The notes under the pieces: generated by a model
What the model was told of the DNA's origin: nothing
The model's input: only the letters and a program-made list of their open reading frames with translations
The model's database searches: none
Assembly (NCBI GenBank): GCA_963792875.1
Contig: CAWBXV010000006.1
Span: 434,001 to 498,000, forward strand
Origin: JAHEGP01 sp963792875
GTDB lineage: Bacteria > Pseudomonadota > Gammaproteobacteria > Pseudomonadales > JAHEGP01
DNA: 64,000 bases
Direction of reading: 5' to 3'
Part shown: piece after piece, positions 8,804 through 18,722 of the stretch
How the letters are laid out: every line of letters starts with the position of its first letter
Position numbering within the stretch: position 1 is the first letter of the stretch
Translations under genes and position numbers: made by a program

Positions 8804-9805
8804 GTGCGTTATTATGCGGGTTATGCACAAAAAATCACACGGTTCTTTCTAGCGCGCCTGGGCGCGGTCCTCAACGCCTTTAACAGGCTCTTCCCGGTGT
8901 GGGCCATCGCGTTGGCGGGGCTGGCGTGGTGGCGGCCGGCGCCCTTTGTCGCGCTGTCCGGGGCGATCGTGCCGCTGCTGGCGCTGGTCATGTTCTGCAT
9001 GGGCCTGACCCTGCGTGCCGAGGATTTCCGGCGGGTGGCGGGGGCTCCGCGGCCGCTGCTGCTGGGCATTGCGCTGCAGTTCTCGCTGATGCCGCTGGTC
9101 GCCTGGGCGCTCGTCCAGCTGCTGCGCCTGCCGGAGCAGGTCGGCGCCGGACTCATCCTGGTGGGGTGCTGCGCCGGCGGCACGGCGTCCAATGTCATCT
9201 GTTACCTGGCGCGGGCCGATGTCGCGCTCTCTATCAGCATGACGATGGTTTCCACCCTGCTCGGGGTGGTGCTGACTCCCGCCCTGTGCTGGCTGTATAT
9301 CGACCAGGCCATCGCGGTCGACTACGGCGCGATGCTCGCCAGCCTGGTGCGGCTGGTGCTGCTGCCGGTGCTGGCGGGCGTGGCGATCAATCACGCCTGG
9401 GGGGCCGGTGTGCGGCGCATCGAGCCGCTGCTGCCGTCGCTGGCGATCGCCGCCATCGTCCTGATCATCGCCGTGATCGCGGCGCTCAATCGCGGCAATC
9501 TCGAGCAGCTCGGTCCGCTGGTGCTGGTGGCGGTGGTGCTTCACAACGGGCTCGGCATGCTCGGTGGTTATGGCCTGAGCCGGCTGGCGGGCATGGAGGT
9601 GCGTGCCAGCCGCACCATCGCCATCGAAGTGGGCATGCAGAACTCCGGCCTCGGCGTGGCCCTGGCGCTGCAGCATTTTTCCCCGCTGGCGGCTCTGCCC
9701 GGCGCGCTGTTCAGCATCTGGCACAATATCACCGGTTCAGTGCTCGCTGCCCGCTGGGCGCGGCGGGCAGAGCCCGGGCGCCGCGACGGCGGAGCGCCGC
9801 TCTGA
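8804..9805 (+). CDS. Bile acid:sodium symporter (BASS) family transporter
   Basis: A secondary transporter of about 333 residues with some ten hydrophobic segments. Family blocks include FCMGLTLRAEDFRRV near residue 60, CCAGGTASNVICYLARADVALSISMT (BASS substrate/Na+ site region) and EVGMQNSGLG near the C-terminus. No ATG lies in frame before FNRLFPVW, so the GTG at 8804 is the best start; the exact start is unsure. Bacterial relatives carry pantoate, 2-keto acids or other organic anions; the substrate here is unknown. It is divergent from the cysteine synthase fusion, with starts about 50 bases apart. Confidence 0.85.
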   Translation: MRYYAGYAQKITRFFLARLGAVLNAFNRLFPVWAIALAGLAWWRPAPFVALSGAIVPLLALVMFCMGLTLRAEDFRRVAGAPRPLLLGIALQFSLMPLVAWALVQLLRLPEQVGAGLILVGCCAGGTASNVICYLARADVALSISMTMVSTLLGVVLTPALCWLYIDQAIAVDYGAMLASLVRLVLLPVLAGVAINHAWGAGVRRIEPLLPSLAIAAIVLIIAVIAALNRGNLEQLGPLVLVAVVLHNGLGMLGGYGLSRLAGMEVRASRTIAIEVGMQNSGLGVALALQHFSPLAALPGALFSIWHNITGSVLAARWARRAEPGRRDGGAPL

Positions 9806-9895
9806 GGCGGTGCCTGCCACCGGGGCGCCTGCCGCGTCCCGCCATCCTTTGTCGCATCGCCCTGGCGGCGATGCGCGTTGTCATGAGACCACGCC

Positions 9896-11500
9896 ATGCG
9901 CGCTAACGCCAACAAGTCTGCGGGCGGCCTTTGCTGTCTGTTGCTGTCACTCGTACTGGGCCTCGGCGCCGCCGCATGGGCGGCCGCGCCGCCTGACGAG
10001 CGCGAGCGCCTGCTGGCCTACCAGTATCTGAATCAGCTGCGGCAGCGGGTGGGGCTGCCGCCGTTGACGCGCGACGCGGCACTCGAGCGGGCGGCCGCGG
10101 GTCACGCGCGCTATATGAGCCAGCACCGTACGCTGACCCACCGCGAGCGCCGCGGGCTCGATGGTTTCACCGGCGCGGTGGTCGCCGAGCGCGCGCTTGC
10201 CGCAGGCTATCCCCACTCGGACGTATCGGAGAACGTGGCGCGCCGCCGCGGCGGCGCCATGGCGTCGATCGATGGCTTGATGGCCGCCATCTACCATCGC
10301 TTCGGCTTCCTCGACCTGGCCATCAGCGAGGTCGGCGTGGGTCTGGCGCAGCCCGCGCCCGACCAGCCCAGCTACTTCGCCTACCTCATGGGCAACGGCG
10401 CCGTGACCGCGTTGTGCCAGGGCGCCAGTGCCGCCGCCGGCGGGGAGTACTACGATGACCTCTGCCGCGACCGTCGGCGCGTGTCCCGCGCGGCCTGGGA
10501 CGAGGCCAGGGCGGGGGTGCTGCGGCAAAGGCCGGAGCTGGTGATCTGGCCGGGTCGCGGCGAGCGCGATGTGCCGCCGGCATTTTACAACGAAGTGCCC
10601 GACCCGCTGCCCGACTATGAGGTCTCCGGCTACCCGGTGTCGGTCGAGTTCAACCCGGTCTACTTCGCCGACGTGAGCGTGACGCGGTTTGTCCTGCGCG
10701 ATGGCCGCAGTGGACAGCCGCTGCCGGTTGCCGCGCTCATGGATCGCGGCAGCGACCCCAACGGAAAATTCACCTCGCACCAGTTCGCGCTCTTTCCCCG
10801 CGACCGCCTGGAGTGGGCTCACCCCTACTCGGTCGAGGTGGTCTACCGCAACCGGGGAATCGAGGGGGCGTTGGAGTGGACATTCACGACCCGCGAGCCC
10901 CCCGGGCCGATGATCAGGCTGGGCCGGTCCGGGGCGCAGTATGCCCTCGCGCCCGGCCAGCAGACGGCGTTCTACTGGGCGCCGACCGCCGAGCGGCCGA
11001 CCTTGAAGGACCCGCGCTGGACCTTTCCGCGGCATATGACCGTGGCCTTCAAGTGGTACGACCGCAACACCGTGCTGATCTCCGTGCAGGGTAAGGCCGG
11101 CGACCGCGCGCATGTCGCGTTCGCTCAGGGCTACGGCTTCGACGTGGTGGTGGCGGGTCCGGCGCAGGCCGCCACCGGCAAGGGCGGCGGCACGGGGGCT
11201 GCCAGCGCCACCGGAGCGTCCGCCGGGGCGACCATCGGAGGGACCACCGGCAACGTGGTCACCGGCGCGTCGGAGCGCTTCAAGCTGCGCTCCGGTGGGA
11301 CCTACCGCTTCTCCGTCCAGCCCAGCGCCGGTCAGCCGCAGCTGGGAAAAGTGCGGTATCGCTATACGCAGGGCATGAAGGTCGCAGTGACCCGCATCGG
11401 CGACCACGACATTGAGGTGCGGGTGGTGGGCAAGCCGGGCGACCAGGTGATTTTCGACCTGGGCGGCCGGCGCGGATTCTCGATCGTGGTGGGTCCCTGA
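9896..11500 (+). CDS. Secreted CAP (SCP/PR1-like) domain protein
   Basis: A 534-residue exported protein with a clear signal peptide (CCLLLSLVLGLGAAAWAAA). The CAP domain spans about residues 35-165, with YQYLNQLRQRVGLPPL, HARYMSQHRTLTH and SENVARR. The remaining two thirds form a beta-rich region of unknown type with a Gly/Ala/Thr low-complexity linker (about residues 424-450) and a C-terminal domain starting near FKLRSGGTYRF. CAP proteins bind sterols/lipids or act as proteases in other organisms; in bacteria the role is mostly unknown. It starts about 90 bases after the transporter on the same strand. Confidence 0.8.
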   Translation: MRANANKSAGGLCCLLLSLVLGLGAAAWAAAPPDERERLLAYQYLNQLRQRVGLPPLTRDAALERAAAGHARYMSQHRTLTHRERRGLDGFTGAVVAERALAAGYPHSDVSENVARRRGGAMASIDGLMAAIYHRFGFLDLAISEVGVGLAQPAPDQPSYFAYLMGNGAVTALCQGASAAAGGEYYDDLCRDRRRVSRAAWDEARAGVLRQRPELVIWPGRGERDVPPAFYNEVPDPLPDYEVSGYPVSVEFNPVYFADVSVTRFVLRDGRSGQPLPVAALMDRGSDPNGKFTSHQFALFPRDRLEWAHPYSVEVVYRNRGIEGALEWTFTTREPPGPMIRLGRSGAQYALAPGQQTAFYWAPTAERPTLKDPRWTFPRHMTVAFKWYDRNTVLISVQGKAGDRAHVAFAQGYGFDVVVAGPAQAATGKGGGTGAASATGASAGATIGGTTGNVVTGASERFKLRSGGTYRFSVQPSAGQPQLGKVRYRYTQGMKVAVTRIGDHDIEVRVVGKPGDQVIFDLGGRRGFSIVVGP

Positions 11501-11591
11501 GGGCATTGTGCGCCGCGCTGTGGTCCCGTGACTGCCGCTGCGCCAGCGGGCATGGCACAGCGGCAGGGTGTCAGCGGGCGGCGGTCGCGGT

Positions 11592-12473
11592 TCAGCCGCG
11601 GACTTTGGCGATGACCTTGCTGGCGTAGTCTTCCAGGTAGGCGCGCTTCTGGTCGACGGTGCTGTTCGGGCCGATATTGAAGGCGAAGGGCAGGCTGACG
11701 ATGCCGTCGACGCCCGCATCCACCAGGCGCTTGATGTCGTCCACGTCGTTGGGCTGGCCGCCGTAGAGCGGCACGAAAAAGTGGAAGGGCTCATTGCTGC
11801 GACCGTATTCGGCGCGCAGCCGGTTGAGTTCGGTGACCGTCTCCAGCGCGGCGTCCACGGTCTGGCCCGGGCCCATCCAGCCGTCGCCGAGCTGCGCCGC
11901 GCGGCGCAGGGCGGCCTTGGACATGCCGCCGATGTAGATGGGAACCGGCTGCGCCGGCGACGGGGTCATCTGCATGGGCGCAAAGTCGAAGAACTCACCG
12001 TGATGCTCGACCATATTGCCGCTCCACAGCTTGCGCATCACGTCGATGCACTCGTCGAAGCGCTTGCCGCGGGTGTGGAAATCGACGCCCAGCATGTCGA
12101 ATTCTTCTTTCATCCAGCCCGCGCCCGCGCCGAGGCAGATGCGGCCGCCGCTGAAGTAGGCGGCGCTGGAGGTGGCCTTGGCCAGCTCCACCGGGTGGCG
12201 CAGCGGGACGATGTAGACGTTGGTCACGAACTGCAGTCGCGTGGTCTTGGCCGCCAGCGCCGAGCAGGTCGACCAGGCCTCCGGCCACACGGTCTCGCCG
12301 GTGAATGAGGGCGGCTTGCCGTCGGCGGAATAGGGGTAGGGCGTCTCGACGTGCTCGAAGTGCACCAGGTGATCCGAAACGGCCGCGCCGTCGAAGCCGA
12401 CCTCCTCGGCGATCTGCGCCGCATCGAACAGTTGGTCGCCCTCGCAGAGGAACATGGACTGCCAGAACTTCAT
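11592..12473 (-). CDS. LLM-class (luciferase-like) flavin/F420-dependent oxidoreductase
   Basis: A 293-residue TIM-barrel oxidoreductase of the bacterial luciferase superfamily. Typical blocks are AAQIAEEVGFDGAAVSDH at residues 18-35, TNVYIVPLRHPVELAK, RICLGAGAGWMKEEFDMLG, RGKRFDE and PIYIGGMSKAALRRAA. Members use reduced FMN or F420; which one cannot be told from sequence here. It has its own candidate promoter overlapping the end of the upstream lipoprotein gene. The substrate is unknown. Confidence 0.88.
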   Translation of the reverse strand: MKFWQSMFLCEGDQLFDAAQIAEEVGFDGAAVSDHLVHFEHVETPYPYSADGKPPSFTGETVWPEAWSTCSALAAKTTRLQFVTNVYIVPLRHPVELAKATSSAAYFSGGRICLGAGAGWMKEEFDMLGVDFHTRGKRFDECIDVMRKLWSGNMVEHHGEFFDFAPMQMTPSPAQPVPIYIGGMSKAALRRAAQLGDGWMGPGQTVDAALETVTELNRLRAEYGRSNEPFHFFVPLYGGQPNDVDDIKRLVDAGVDGIVSLPFAFNIGPNSTVDQKRAYLEDYASKVIAKVRG

Positions 12474-12556
12474 AGGGGTCTCCCGGTTGCAGGGGTTTAT
12501 TCTCGGGGGTCGCGGGTTGTGCGCGTCGCACCAGCCGCCGCCTATAGAGGCGCGCT

Positions 12557-12586
12557 ACTATATGCGACGGCTTTACGGCAAGTCAA
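12557..12586 (-). promoter_or_regulatory. Candidate sigma-70 promoter for the LLM oxidoreductase
   Basis: On the minus strand, TTGACT (12586-12581) and TATAGT (12562-12557) are 18 bases apart, each one base off consensus. The -35 overlaps the stop codon of the upstream LPP20-like gene, and the ATG lies about 84 bases downstream. Confidence 0.5.
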
Positions 12587-13602
12587 TCGACGTGGCCGCC
12601 GTCGCGCTGCATGCCGGCGGGGCTCGAGCTGATCATGTCGTAGACATAGCCGGGCAGGGCGGCAGTGGTCAGGTCCCGGGCGCGCTGCTCGGCCGTGCCG
12701 GCGTCGGTGGCCGAGACCTTTACCGGCCAGCGCCTGCGGGCTATCTCGCTGCCCCGATCGAGCAGGCGCAACTGCAGGGAGCCGCGCAGCCAATACCAGC
12801 CCTCGCGCTGCTGCAGGGGTGCGAGGTCGAGCCCGCCCCGCAGCTCATAGCGGGAGTCGGGCTGGTGGCGGATGCCCAGGCTGGCGATGGCCGCCTGCAG
12901 ATCGAAGGCCATATTTTCCGAGTCGCCGCGCGTGGCGAAGCTGAGCCTGGCCAGACCCTGGCGGATCATGTGTTCAATGTCCGCCGCAGGGTGTGGAGAG
13001 CGGATGGACTGCCCGCTGACCACGGTCAGGTTGCGGTTGAGGGCATCCCGCTCCAGTTGCAGCAGGCGGGCCTGTTCCAGCGCGCTGAGCGCGGCCACCG
13101 GGGTGGGTGCCGGCCCGCTGGCATAGCTGACCAGGTCCGCCGTGCGCCGGTCGGCCTGGCCGATGTCGCGGCGGAAGCGCTGGGCGGCCGGCCCCTTGTC
13201 GAGCACGGCGAGGCTGTGGCTGCTGCCGTCCGGTGCCTGCCAGGACTCGGCGATCCGGGCGCCCTCGAGCACCTGGAGGGCCTGCGCCGTGACCAGGCGC
13301 GACGCTTGCTGCGTGTTGGTGAGCGCGGCGCTGTCGCCGCTGCGCTCGACGCGAGCGCTGCTGAAGTCCATGCTGGTGTCGGATACGGCGACGTTGAAAA
13401 CCCGGGCCAGATTCGCCAGCGCGCGCTCGGCCGCGGCTTCGCGGCTGTCCGCCGTGCCGCTGGCAGACAGGTAGCTGGCGGGCGGATAGCTGGCCTGCGG
13501 GTTGTCGAGCCAGTCCGGGCGCTGGTTCTGACTGCTGCAGGCGGTGATCGCAGCCAGGGCCGCGAGGGTCATTAGCGCGCTGAGTTGGGGCCATGTGTGC
13601 AT
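12583..13602 (-). CDS. LPP20-like outer-membrane lipoprotein
   Basis: A 339-residue lipoprotein. The start at 13602 gives the leader MHTWPQLSALMTLAALAAIT and the lipobox ITAC. The PDWLDNP and SASGTADSREAAAERALANLARV blocks match the LPP20/FlgT-like N-terminal domain, as in the shorter lipoprotein at 32650-33198. AGGA sits 11-8 bases before the ATG. Only 18 bases separate the ATG from the end of an IS1380 element, and the gene was probably the fourth of the lipoprotein operon now resuming at 30765, where a COG3014 gene ends. Native expression from that operon is likely lost or altered. Related LPP20 genes sit beside lpoB in many gammaproteobacteria. Confidence 0.75.
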   Translation of the reverse strand: MHTWPQLSALMTLAALAAITACSSQNQRPDWLDNPQASYPPASYLSASGTADSREAAAERALANLARVFNVAVSDTSMDFSSARVERSGDSAALTNTQQASRLVTAQALQVLEGARIAESWQAPDGSSHSLAVLDKGPAAQRFRRDIGQADRRTADLVSYASGPAPTPVAALSALEQARLLQLERDALNRNLTVVSGQSIRSPHPAADIEHMIRQGLARLSFATRGDSENMAFDLQAAIASLGIRHQPDSRYELRGGLDLAPLQQREGWYWLRGSLQLRLLDRGSEIARRRWPVKVSATDAGTAEQRARDLTTAALPGYVYDMISSSPAGMQRDGGHVD

Positions 13603-13620
13603 GGGGCGATCCTGTGCTAG

Positions 13621-13948
13621 CCCGGATTTTTCATAAAAGAGGGGCAAGCTCGGCTTAACCCATTGATATAATGGGCGTTACGCCAACAACGCTGCGGAAG
13701 AAGCTAAACCGAGCTTGCCCATGAGCGATTCTACCCCAGAGCAATTGTCGTTTCCTCCTGTCAATGGAATTACCGTCCGAGGCGATTTCAGCGGTGGTGC
13801 GCTGTCTTCCGACTTCGGGCCCATGATCCTGCGCGGGGTCGACCAACAAACGGGTTTGATTCGGCAATTGAGTGCTGCTATCCGGGATCAGCGGCACCCC
13901 TCCTATATCGATCATCCCCTTGAGGACTTGCTTCGGCAACGCATCTTT
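13621..13948 (+). mobile_element. IS1380-family element, copy A, 5' end only
   Basis: The terminal repeat CCCGGATTTTTCATAAAAG and the following ~300 bases are nearly identical to the left part of the full copy at 29036-30764. The left flank is CTAG. It is cut at 13948 by an IS4-family element, and the rest of this copy is not found on the other side. The element's own TATAAT box lies shortly before the transposase ATG. Confidence 0.88.
13721..13948 (+). pseudogene. IS1380 transposase, N-terminal fragment (copy A)
   Basis: Starts MSDSTPEQLSFPPVNGITV and follows the transposase of the copy at 29036 for about 76 residues, to LLRQRIF, where the IS4-family element breaks it. It cannot be functional. 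Confidence 0.85.
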
Positions 13949-15570
13949 CACTCTATTCCGCAGTTTTTCTTGCTTGACTGATGGGCGGGCCTGCGGGTAG
14001 TGGAGAGGGCTGGACTGCCATCACGACTCCTCCGCCTCGCTCTGCAAGGCATTATCAACATGGCAATGGCAGACCAGCATGGTAAGATTCGCGCGATTTT
14101 CGCCCAATGGCAATATCCCCCGTGCTGATTGACTCCCTGCCCTGCGCGAAGCAGTATGTTCTCCATCTCAATGACACACTGAAGTCCAGCAAGGCCTCTG
14201 CCGGGCTCACCGCTTGTCAGTGCACCTGGCTGATCACAGTGCTGGTCGGCATTCTGGTCACCGGTACGCTCAATTGGGCGGCTTATGAGCGCCGCAGCTT
14301 GAAAGTGTATCGGCAAAGCCGCCTGCGCTGGATGTTTTACCACGCCAAGATTGCCTGGCCGCTGCTCCTGCAGTCCAGTATTGGCTACCTGCTGATGTAT
14401 TACGCGATTCATCAGGGTGTCCTGATCATCGATGACACCGACAAGCGCCGCTCGAAGCGAACGATGAGAATCGCCGGCGCCCACAAAGTCAAAGACAAGA
14501 AGACCGGCGGCTATTTCAATGGGCAGGAACTGATCTTCGTAGTGCTGGTAACCGACGTGGTCACGATTCCCGTCGCCTTTCGATGGTATACCCCCGATCC
14601 GGCGTTGTCGGCCTGGCGCCAGGAAAACCGCCGCCTGAAGGCGCTGGGTATGCCGGCGGAGGCGCGCCCGAGAAAGCCCAACGCTCATCCGGGCTACCCC
14701 ACGAAGCAGGCCTTGGCACAAGCAATGCTCCGGGAGTTTACTGCGCGCTTTCCTGGTGTGAGGATCCAATCCGTCCTCGCTGATGCGCTTTATGGTACCG
14801 GCGAGTTCATGGACCTTGCGGCCTCGGTGACGGGAAACGCACAGATTGTCAGCCAGCTGCGCAGTAATCAGCTGGTATTCAGTCGTGGCCGGAAGGTCGA
14901 CCTGGCGACCTATTTCTCCCGTCAGGCAGGTGCCGCGACCCTGCTGCCCATCAGGGGTGGCGAGAAGAAGCAGGTCACGATGCTGGCGGCGCGCCTGCCG
15001 GTCAAGGCGCACGGGAAGCGACGCTTTGTGATCGCCTTGAAATACGAAGGGGAGACGGCCTACCGGTATCTGGTGGCTTCGGACCTGTCCTGGCGCCATC
15101 AGGACATCGCCGAGTTGTATACCTTGAGGTGGCTCGTGGAGGTTTTCATTCAGGACTGGAAGTGCCATGCAGGCTGGAACAAGCTGACCCAACACCAGGG
15201 CATCGAGGGGTCGACGCGGGGCGTGATCCTGAGCCTGCTGTGCGATCATCTGTTGCTGCTGCATCCGACGCAATCGGCCCGACTGAAGAACAAGCAACCC
15301 GGCCTGTCGGTGGGTTGTCTCATCGAGTCCATCAAGGCAGAAGCTCTCGTGGGCACCATGGAAGCCATCGTTCAAGCCGAAGATCCCGGCGCAGCCCTCA
15401 AGGTATTCACAAGCGCGATACGGGCTACCCTGGAGGAACGATTATCGCGCAAACACCTGGCCGGCGTTGACTTGGGAAGAATGGAAGCGTCGCCTTCGCT
15501 CCGCTATCGCTCTCGCCAATAGCCGAGTGGGGGCGCCCACGTCAACGGTAAAAAACTGCGGAGTCGAGTG
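13949..15570 (+). mobile_element. IS4-family element, copy 1, full length
   Basis: Terminal inverted repeats can be read as CACTCTATTCCGCAGTTTTT on the left and, on the complement of the right end, CACTCGACTCCGCAGTTTTT (two mismatches in 20). Length is about 1.62 kb. The first CA also occurs in the host IS1380 sequence, so the ends are uncertain by 2 bases. No target duplication is visible (left flank ...CTTT, right flank TATAC...), which suggests that a deletion or recombination followed insertion into IS1380 copy A. Confidence 0.85.
14107..15522 (+). CDS. IS4-family transposase (copy 1, intact)
   Basis: A 471-residue DDE transposase. The first acidic residues are in IIDDTDKRRSK, the second in VLADALYGTGEFMD, and the third in YTLRWLVEVFIQDWK, which fits the Y-(2)-R-(3)-E-(6)-K signature of IS4. 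The frame is intact and the element has both terminal repeats, so this copy may be active. A nearly identical copy truncated at the 3' end is at 19616. Confidence 0.88.
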   Translation: MAISPVLIDSLPCAKQYVLHLNDTLKSSKASAGLTACQCTWLITVLVGILVTGTLNWAAYERRSLKVYRQSRLRWMFYHAKIAWPLLLQSSIGYLLMYYAIHQGVLIIDDTDKRRSKRTMRIAGAHKVKDKKTGGYFNGQELIFVVLVTDVVTIPVAFRWYTPDPALSAWRQENRRLKALGMPAEARPRKPNAHPGYPTKQALAQAMLREFTARFPGVRIQSVLADALYGTGEFMDLAASVTGNAQIVSQLRSNQLVFSRGRKVDLATYFSRQAGAATLLPIRGGEKKQVTMLAARLPVKAHGKRRFVIALKYEGETAYRYLVASDLSWRHQDIAELYTLRWLVEVFIQDWKCHAGWNKLTQHQGIEGSTRGVILSLLCDHLLLLHPTQSARLKNKQPGLSVGCLIESIKAEALVGTMEAIVQAEDPGAALKVFTSAIRATLEERLSRKHLAGVDLGRMEASPSLRYRSRQ

Positions 15571-15723
15571 TATACTGTGCTCATCGGGGGCCTAGGTAGC
15601 GTGGAATATGTTTCTCGCACATCCATAACTACCCTATCAAGCCCCCCGATTCCAGACCTGGACACTACAACCCCCTGGCTTATAAGGCCTAAAACGTTGC
15701 TCTAAAAGATTCCACACCCATCG
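15571..15723. other. Non-coding spacer between the IS4 element and the antiporter
   Basis: No credible gene is seen. The sequence must hold the antiporter's leader, but no convincing promoter pair could be assigned. Confidence 0.5.
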
Positions 15724-17376
15724 ATGATGCTGTTTCCCGACATATTCACAGAGATGGCCGTACTGCTGCTAATCGCCGCAGTCGTGGGCGCACTCGGCGT
15801 TAGCCTACGCCAGCCCTTAATCGTCGCGTTCATCGCGGTCGGCATATTGGTTGGTCCATCCATACTTGGCTGGGTAAGCGCGGACGACCAAATCGACCTC
15901 TTGGCGAAGTTCGGGATCACCCTGTTGCTCTTCGTTGTCGGTCTCAAACTGGACCTGCATATCATCCGTACTATGGGGCCGGTCGCATTGGCGACCGGGC
16001 TCGGCCAGGTGGTATTCACTAGCGTCATCGGCTACGCGATTGGCTGGGCCTTTGGCATGACGCCGGTCACCGCTCTGTATGTGGCTGTCGCGTTGACGTT
16101 CTCCAGCACCATCATCATCGTCAAACTACTCTCTGACAAACGCGAGGTAGACACGCTGCACGGTCGCATCGCCCTGGGTTTCCTGATCGTGCAGGACCTG
16201 GTCGTCGTGTTGGTCATGATTGGTCTCAATACCCTGGGTGCCAGCGGTGAAGTTTCATTGACGCAGGCCACCTTCGCGGTGTTGGTCAAGGGTGCGGGGT
16301 TCCTGCTGTTTGTCGGGCTGGCGATGCGGTACCTGCTGCCGCAGTTGCTTCAGATGCTGTCTCGGTCTCAGGAGCTGCTGGTGCTGTTCGGCATTGCCTG
16401 GGCGCTGGCACTTGCGGCCCTTGGTGTGACGCTCGGTTTCAGCAAGGAGGTAGGGGCTTTCCTCGCCGGCGTCTCACTGGCCTCCACGCCGTACCGGGAC
16501 GCGCTCGGCGCACGCCTAACGAGCGTGCGCGACTTCCTGCTGCTGTTTTTCTTCATCGATCTCGGGGCGCGACTTGACCTGGGGCTGCTCGGCGCTCAAC
16601 TGCTGGAGTCGCTGGTGTTCTCCCTGTTCGTTCTGATCGGGAATCCTCTCATCGTCATGGTCATCATGGGGTTGCTTGGGTACCGCAGTCGTACTGCATT
16701 CTTGGCGGGCCTCACAGTAGCGCAGATAAGTGAGTTCTCCTTGATCTTAGGGGCACTGGGGCTGAGTCTCGGCCATATCAGCGCCGAGACCATGGGCCTG
16801 ATCACGCTGGTCGGACTTATCACCATCAGCGTCTCCACATACATGATCATCTACTCGCATCAACTCTATGAGCGCCTGGCACCCTGGCTGAAATTCTTCG
16901 AACGCCGCCGAGCTCATCGGGAAACCGCTCAGGATGAACTGCCGGATGACGCTGTGCCGCAGGTTGTTCTTTTCGGTCTCGGGCGTTACGGCAGCGGCAT
17001 TACTCGTACTTTGCGCGAAAGGGGCTGGCGGGTATTGACCTTCGATCTCAACCCGGACTTGGTCCGCGCAGGCGATACTATGGGCCACCCGGTCATGTAC
17101 GGAGACGCCGAGGACCCTGAGTTCGTAGCAACCCTGCCGCTTGGGCGGGTGCTATGGGTAATAAGCACAGCGCGCGAACGCCACGTCAATCTATCGCTTC
17201 TGCACACCCTGCAAAGTCTCGGATACGGCGGCCGGACCGCCATCGCCGCACAATTACCAGACGACGTGGTCAGACTCCAACAGGCGGGCGCAGATCTGAT
17301 TCTGGCGCCTTTCGCAGATGCCGCGCGCGAGGCGGCCGACCGCATTATCCTAAAAAAATCAGTCGAGTTTGGGTAG
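15724..17376 (+). CDS. CPA2-type monovalent cation:proton antiporter with TrkA-N domain (KefB/YbaL-like)
   Basis: A 550-residue membrane antiporter. Residues 1-385 contain about 12 hydrophobic segments with the CPA2 blocks GILVGPSILGW, FVVGLKLDL, ALTFSSTIIIVKLL and GFLIVQDLVVV. Residues from about 415 on form a Rossmann domain, VVLFGLGRYGSGI, as in the RCK/TrkA-N domains that gate KefB/KefC. It probably exchanges K+ or Na+ for H+, controlled by nucleotide or thiol ligands. It lies between two transposable elements and is island cargo; codon choice looks less GC-biased than in the flanking core genes. Confidence 0.88.
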   Translation: MMLFPDIFTEMAVLLLIAAVVGALGVSLRQPLIVAFIAVGILVGPSILGWVSADDQIDLLAKFGITLLLFVVGLKLDLHIIRTMGPVALATGLGQVVFTSVIGYAIGWAFGMTPVTALYVAVALTFSSTIIIVKLLSDKREVDTLHGRIALGFLIVQDLVVVLVMIGLNTLGASGEVSLTQATFAVLVKGAGFLLFVGLAMRYLLPQLLQMLSRSQELLVLFGIAWALALAALGVTLGFSKEVGAFLAGVSLASTPYRDALGARLTSVRDFLLLFFFIDLGARLDLGLLGAQLLESLVFSLFVLIGNPLIVMVIMGLLGYRSRTAFLAGLTVAQISEFSLILGALGLSLGHISAETMGLITLVGLITISVSTYMIIYSHQLYERLAPWLKFFERRRAHRETAQDELPDDAVPQVVLFGLGRYGSGITRTLRERGWRVLTFDLNPDLVRAGDTMGHPVMYGDAEDPEFVATLPLGRVLWVISTARERHVNLSLLHTLQSLGYGGRTAIAAQLPDDVVRLQQAGADLILAPFADAAREAADRIILKKSVEFG

Positions 17377-17411
17377 AATTTGCTATCTCACTGAATTGAA
17401 GAGCAATTTTT

Positions 17412-18717
17412 ATGGAAAAGGAGACTCTGCCGGCTCACCCTTTGAGTGAGGCCGTACGGGTGCAAAATAGGGCTTGCCAAGCCACCGTGGCGGTCGATAC
17501 CTTCGCCGGGAAAATCCACGTGGAATGGGATCCAGCAGCGGCCGTCACACCGATCGGCCAGCTGCCCTTTTTTATTCAGTTTCTCAAGGTAGGCGGCTTG
17601 TTCGATCAGTGGGTTGAGCAAAGCCCGCTGCGCTACAAAAGCAACAACGCTCCCCAAAAAAGGGATGTGCTGGGCTCGTTTCTGTTGTCGATTCTATCGG
17701 GCCATAATCGCTACGCCCATATGACCACATTGCTCAATGATCAGGTCAACTCCCAGTTGCTGGGTATGCGTAAAGTGGTCAGTGATGACTCCGCTCGGCG
17801 TGCGCTGAAAAGAATCGACGAAGACGACGGCATCGACTGGTTGCAAACGCATTTGCAGCGCTGCTACGAGCTGCTGCTCACCCAGGATTGGATTCTGGAT
17901 TCGGACGTCACCATCAAGCCACTCTATGGTCGCCAGGAAGGCGCGGAAGTGGGCTATAACCCTCACAAGCCAGGCCGGCCATCGCACACTTACCACACGT
18001 ACATGATAGCCAACCTTCGCCTGGTGTTGGATGTCGAGGTGCAGGCAGGCAATCGCTCCGCGTCCTCTCATTCCGCGCCGGGTTTGTGGGAACTGTTGGA
18101 TCGCCTGCCACGAGATTGCTGGCCCAATTTTATCCGGGGAGATTGTGATTGGGGCGTCGATGATGTGATGACGACGGCGGAGGAAATGGGCGTCCCCTAT
18201 CTGTTCAAGCTACGCAAATCAAAAAACGTTAAGGCGTTGATTAATAAGGCACATTGCCAAGGTGGCTGGTCTTATGCGACAGCCGGTTGGGAGGCGCTGG
18301 AGAGTGAACTGCAGTTGCCGTCCTGGGACAGGAAAAGACGGGTAGTGGTGATACGCCGACAGTTGCCGAAAGACGTGGTTAGGGCATTGGACAGTCAGAA
18401 AAACCCACAACAGGGGCTCGGCTTTGTTGACGAGCCTGAGGATATCCGCCAGTTCGAATACGCTGTGCTGGTCACCTCGCTGGGCGATGAAACGATCAGC
18501 ATTGTCTGCCACTACCGAGACCGTGCGGATTGTGAAAACAACTTCGATGAAATCAAAAATCACTGGGGTTGGGGTGGCTATACCACACGGGCGCTGAAAC
18601 CCTGTCGCTTCATCTCTCGAATCATTGCGCTGATTTACAATTGGTGGAGCATTTTTGTGCGCTTGGCGGAACCGGATAAACACCTGCAGGCCATCACCAA
18701 CCGTCCGCTGTTATTAA
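17412..18717 (+). pseudogene. Transposase of the split IS, N-terminal 435 codons
   Basis: Starts MEKETLPAHPLSEAV. DDE landmarks are SDVTIKPLYG, FIRGDCDWGVDD and YRDRADCENNFDEIK, the last fitting Y-(2)-R-(3)-E-(6)-K. This places it in the IS4/IS1380 superfamily; the exact family is unsure. Beyond RPLLL the frame runs into IS1380 sequence, adding a false C-terminus. Its native end is at 23946-24275. Confidence 0.8.
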
Positions 18718-18722
18718 CCCGA

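Noticed and set aside
9947..11794. A 615-codon minus-strand frame opposite the CAP-domain gene
   Set aside because: Shadow of the CAP-domain gene; no motif, His/Arg/Gly-rich composition.
13948..15375. Long minus-strand frames opposite both IS4 transposases
   Set aside because: They recur only because the IS is duplicated; no protein family resemblance, while the plus frame has the IS4 signature.
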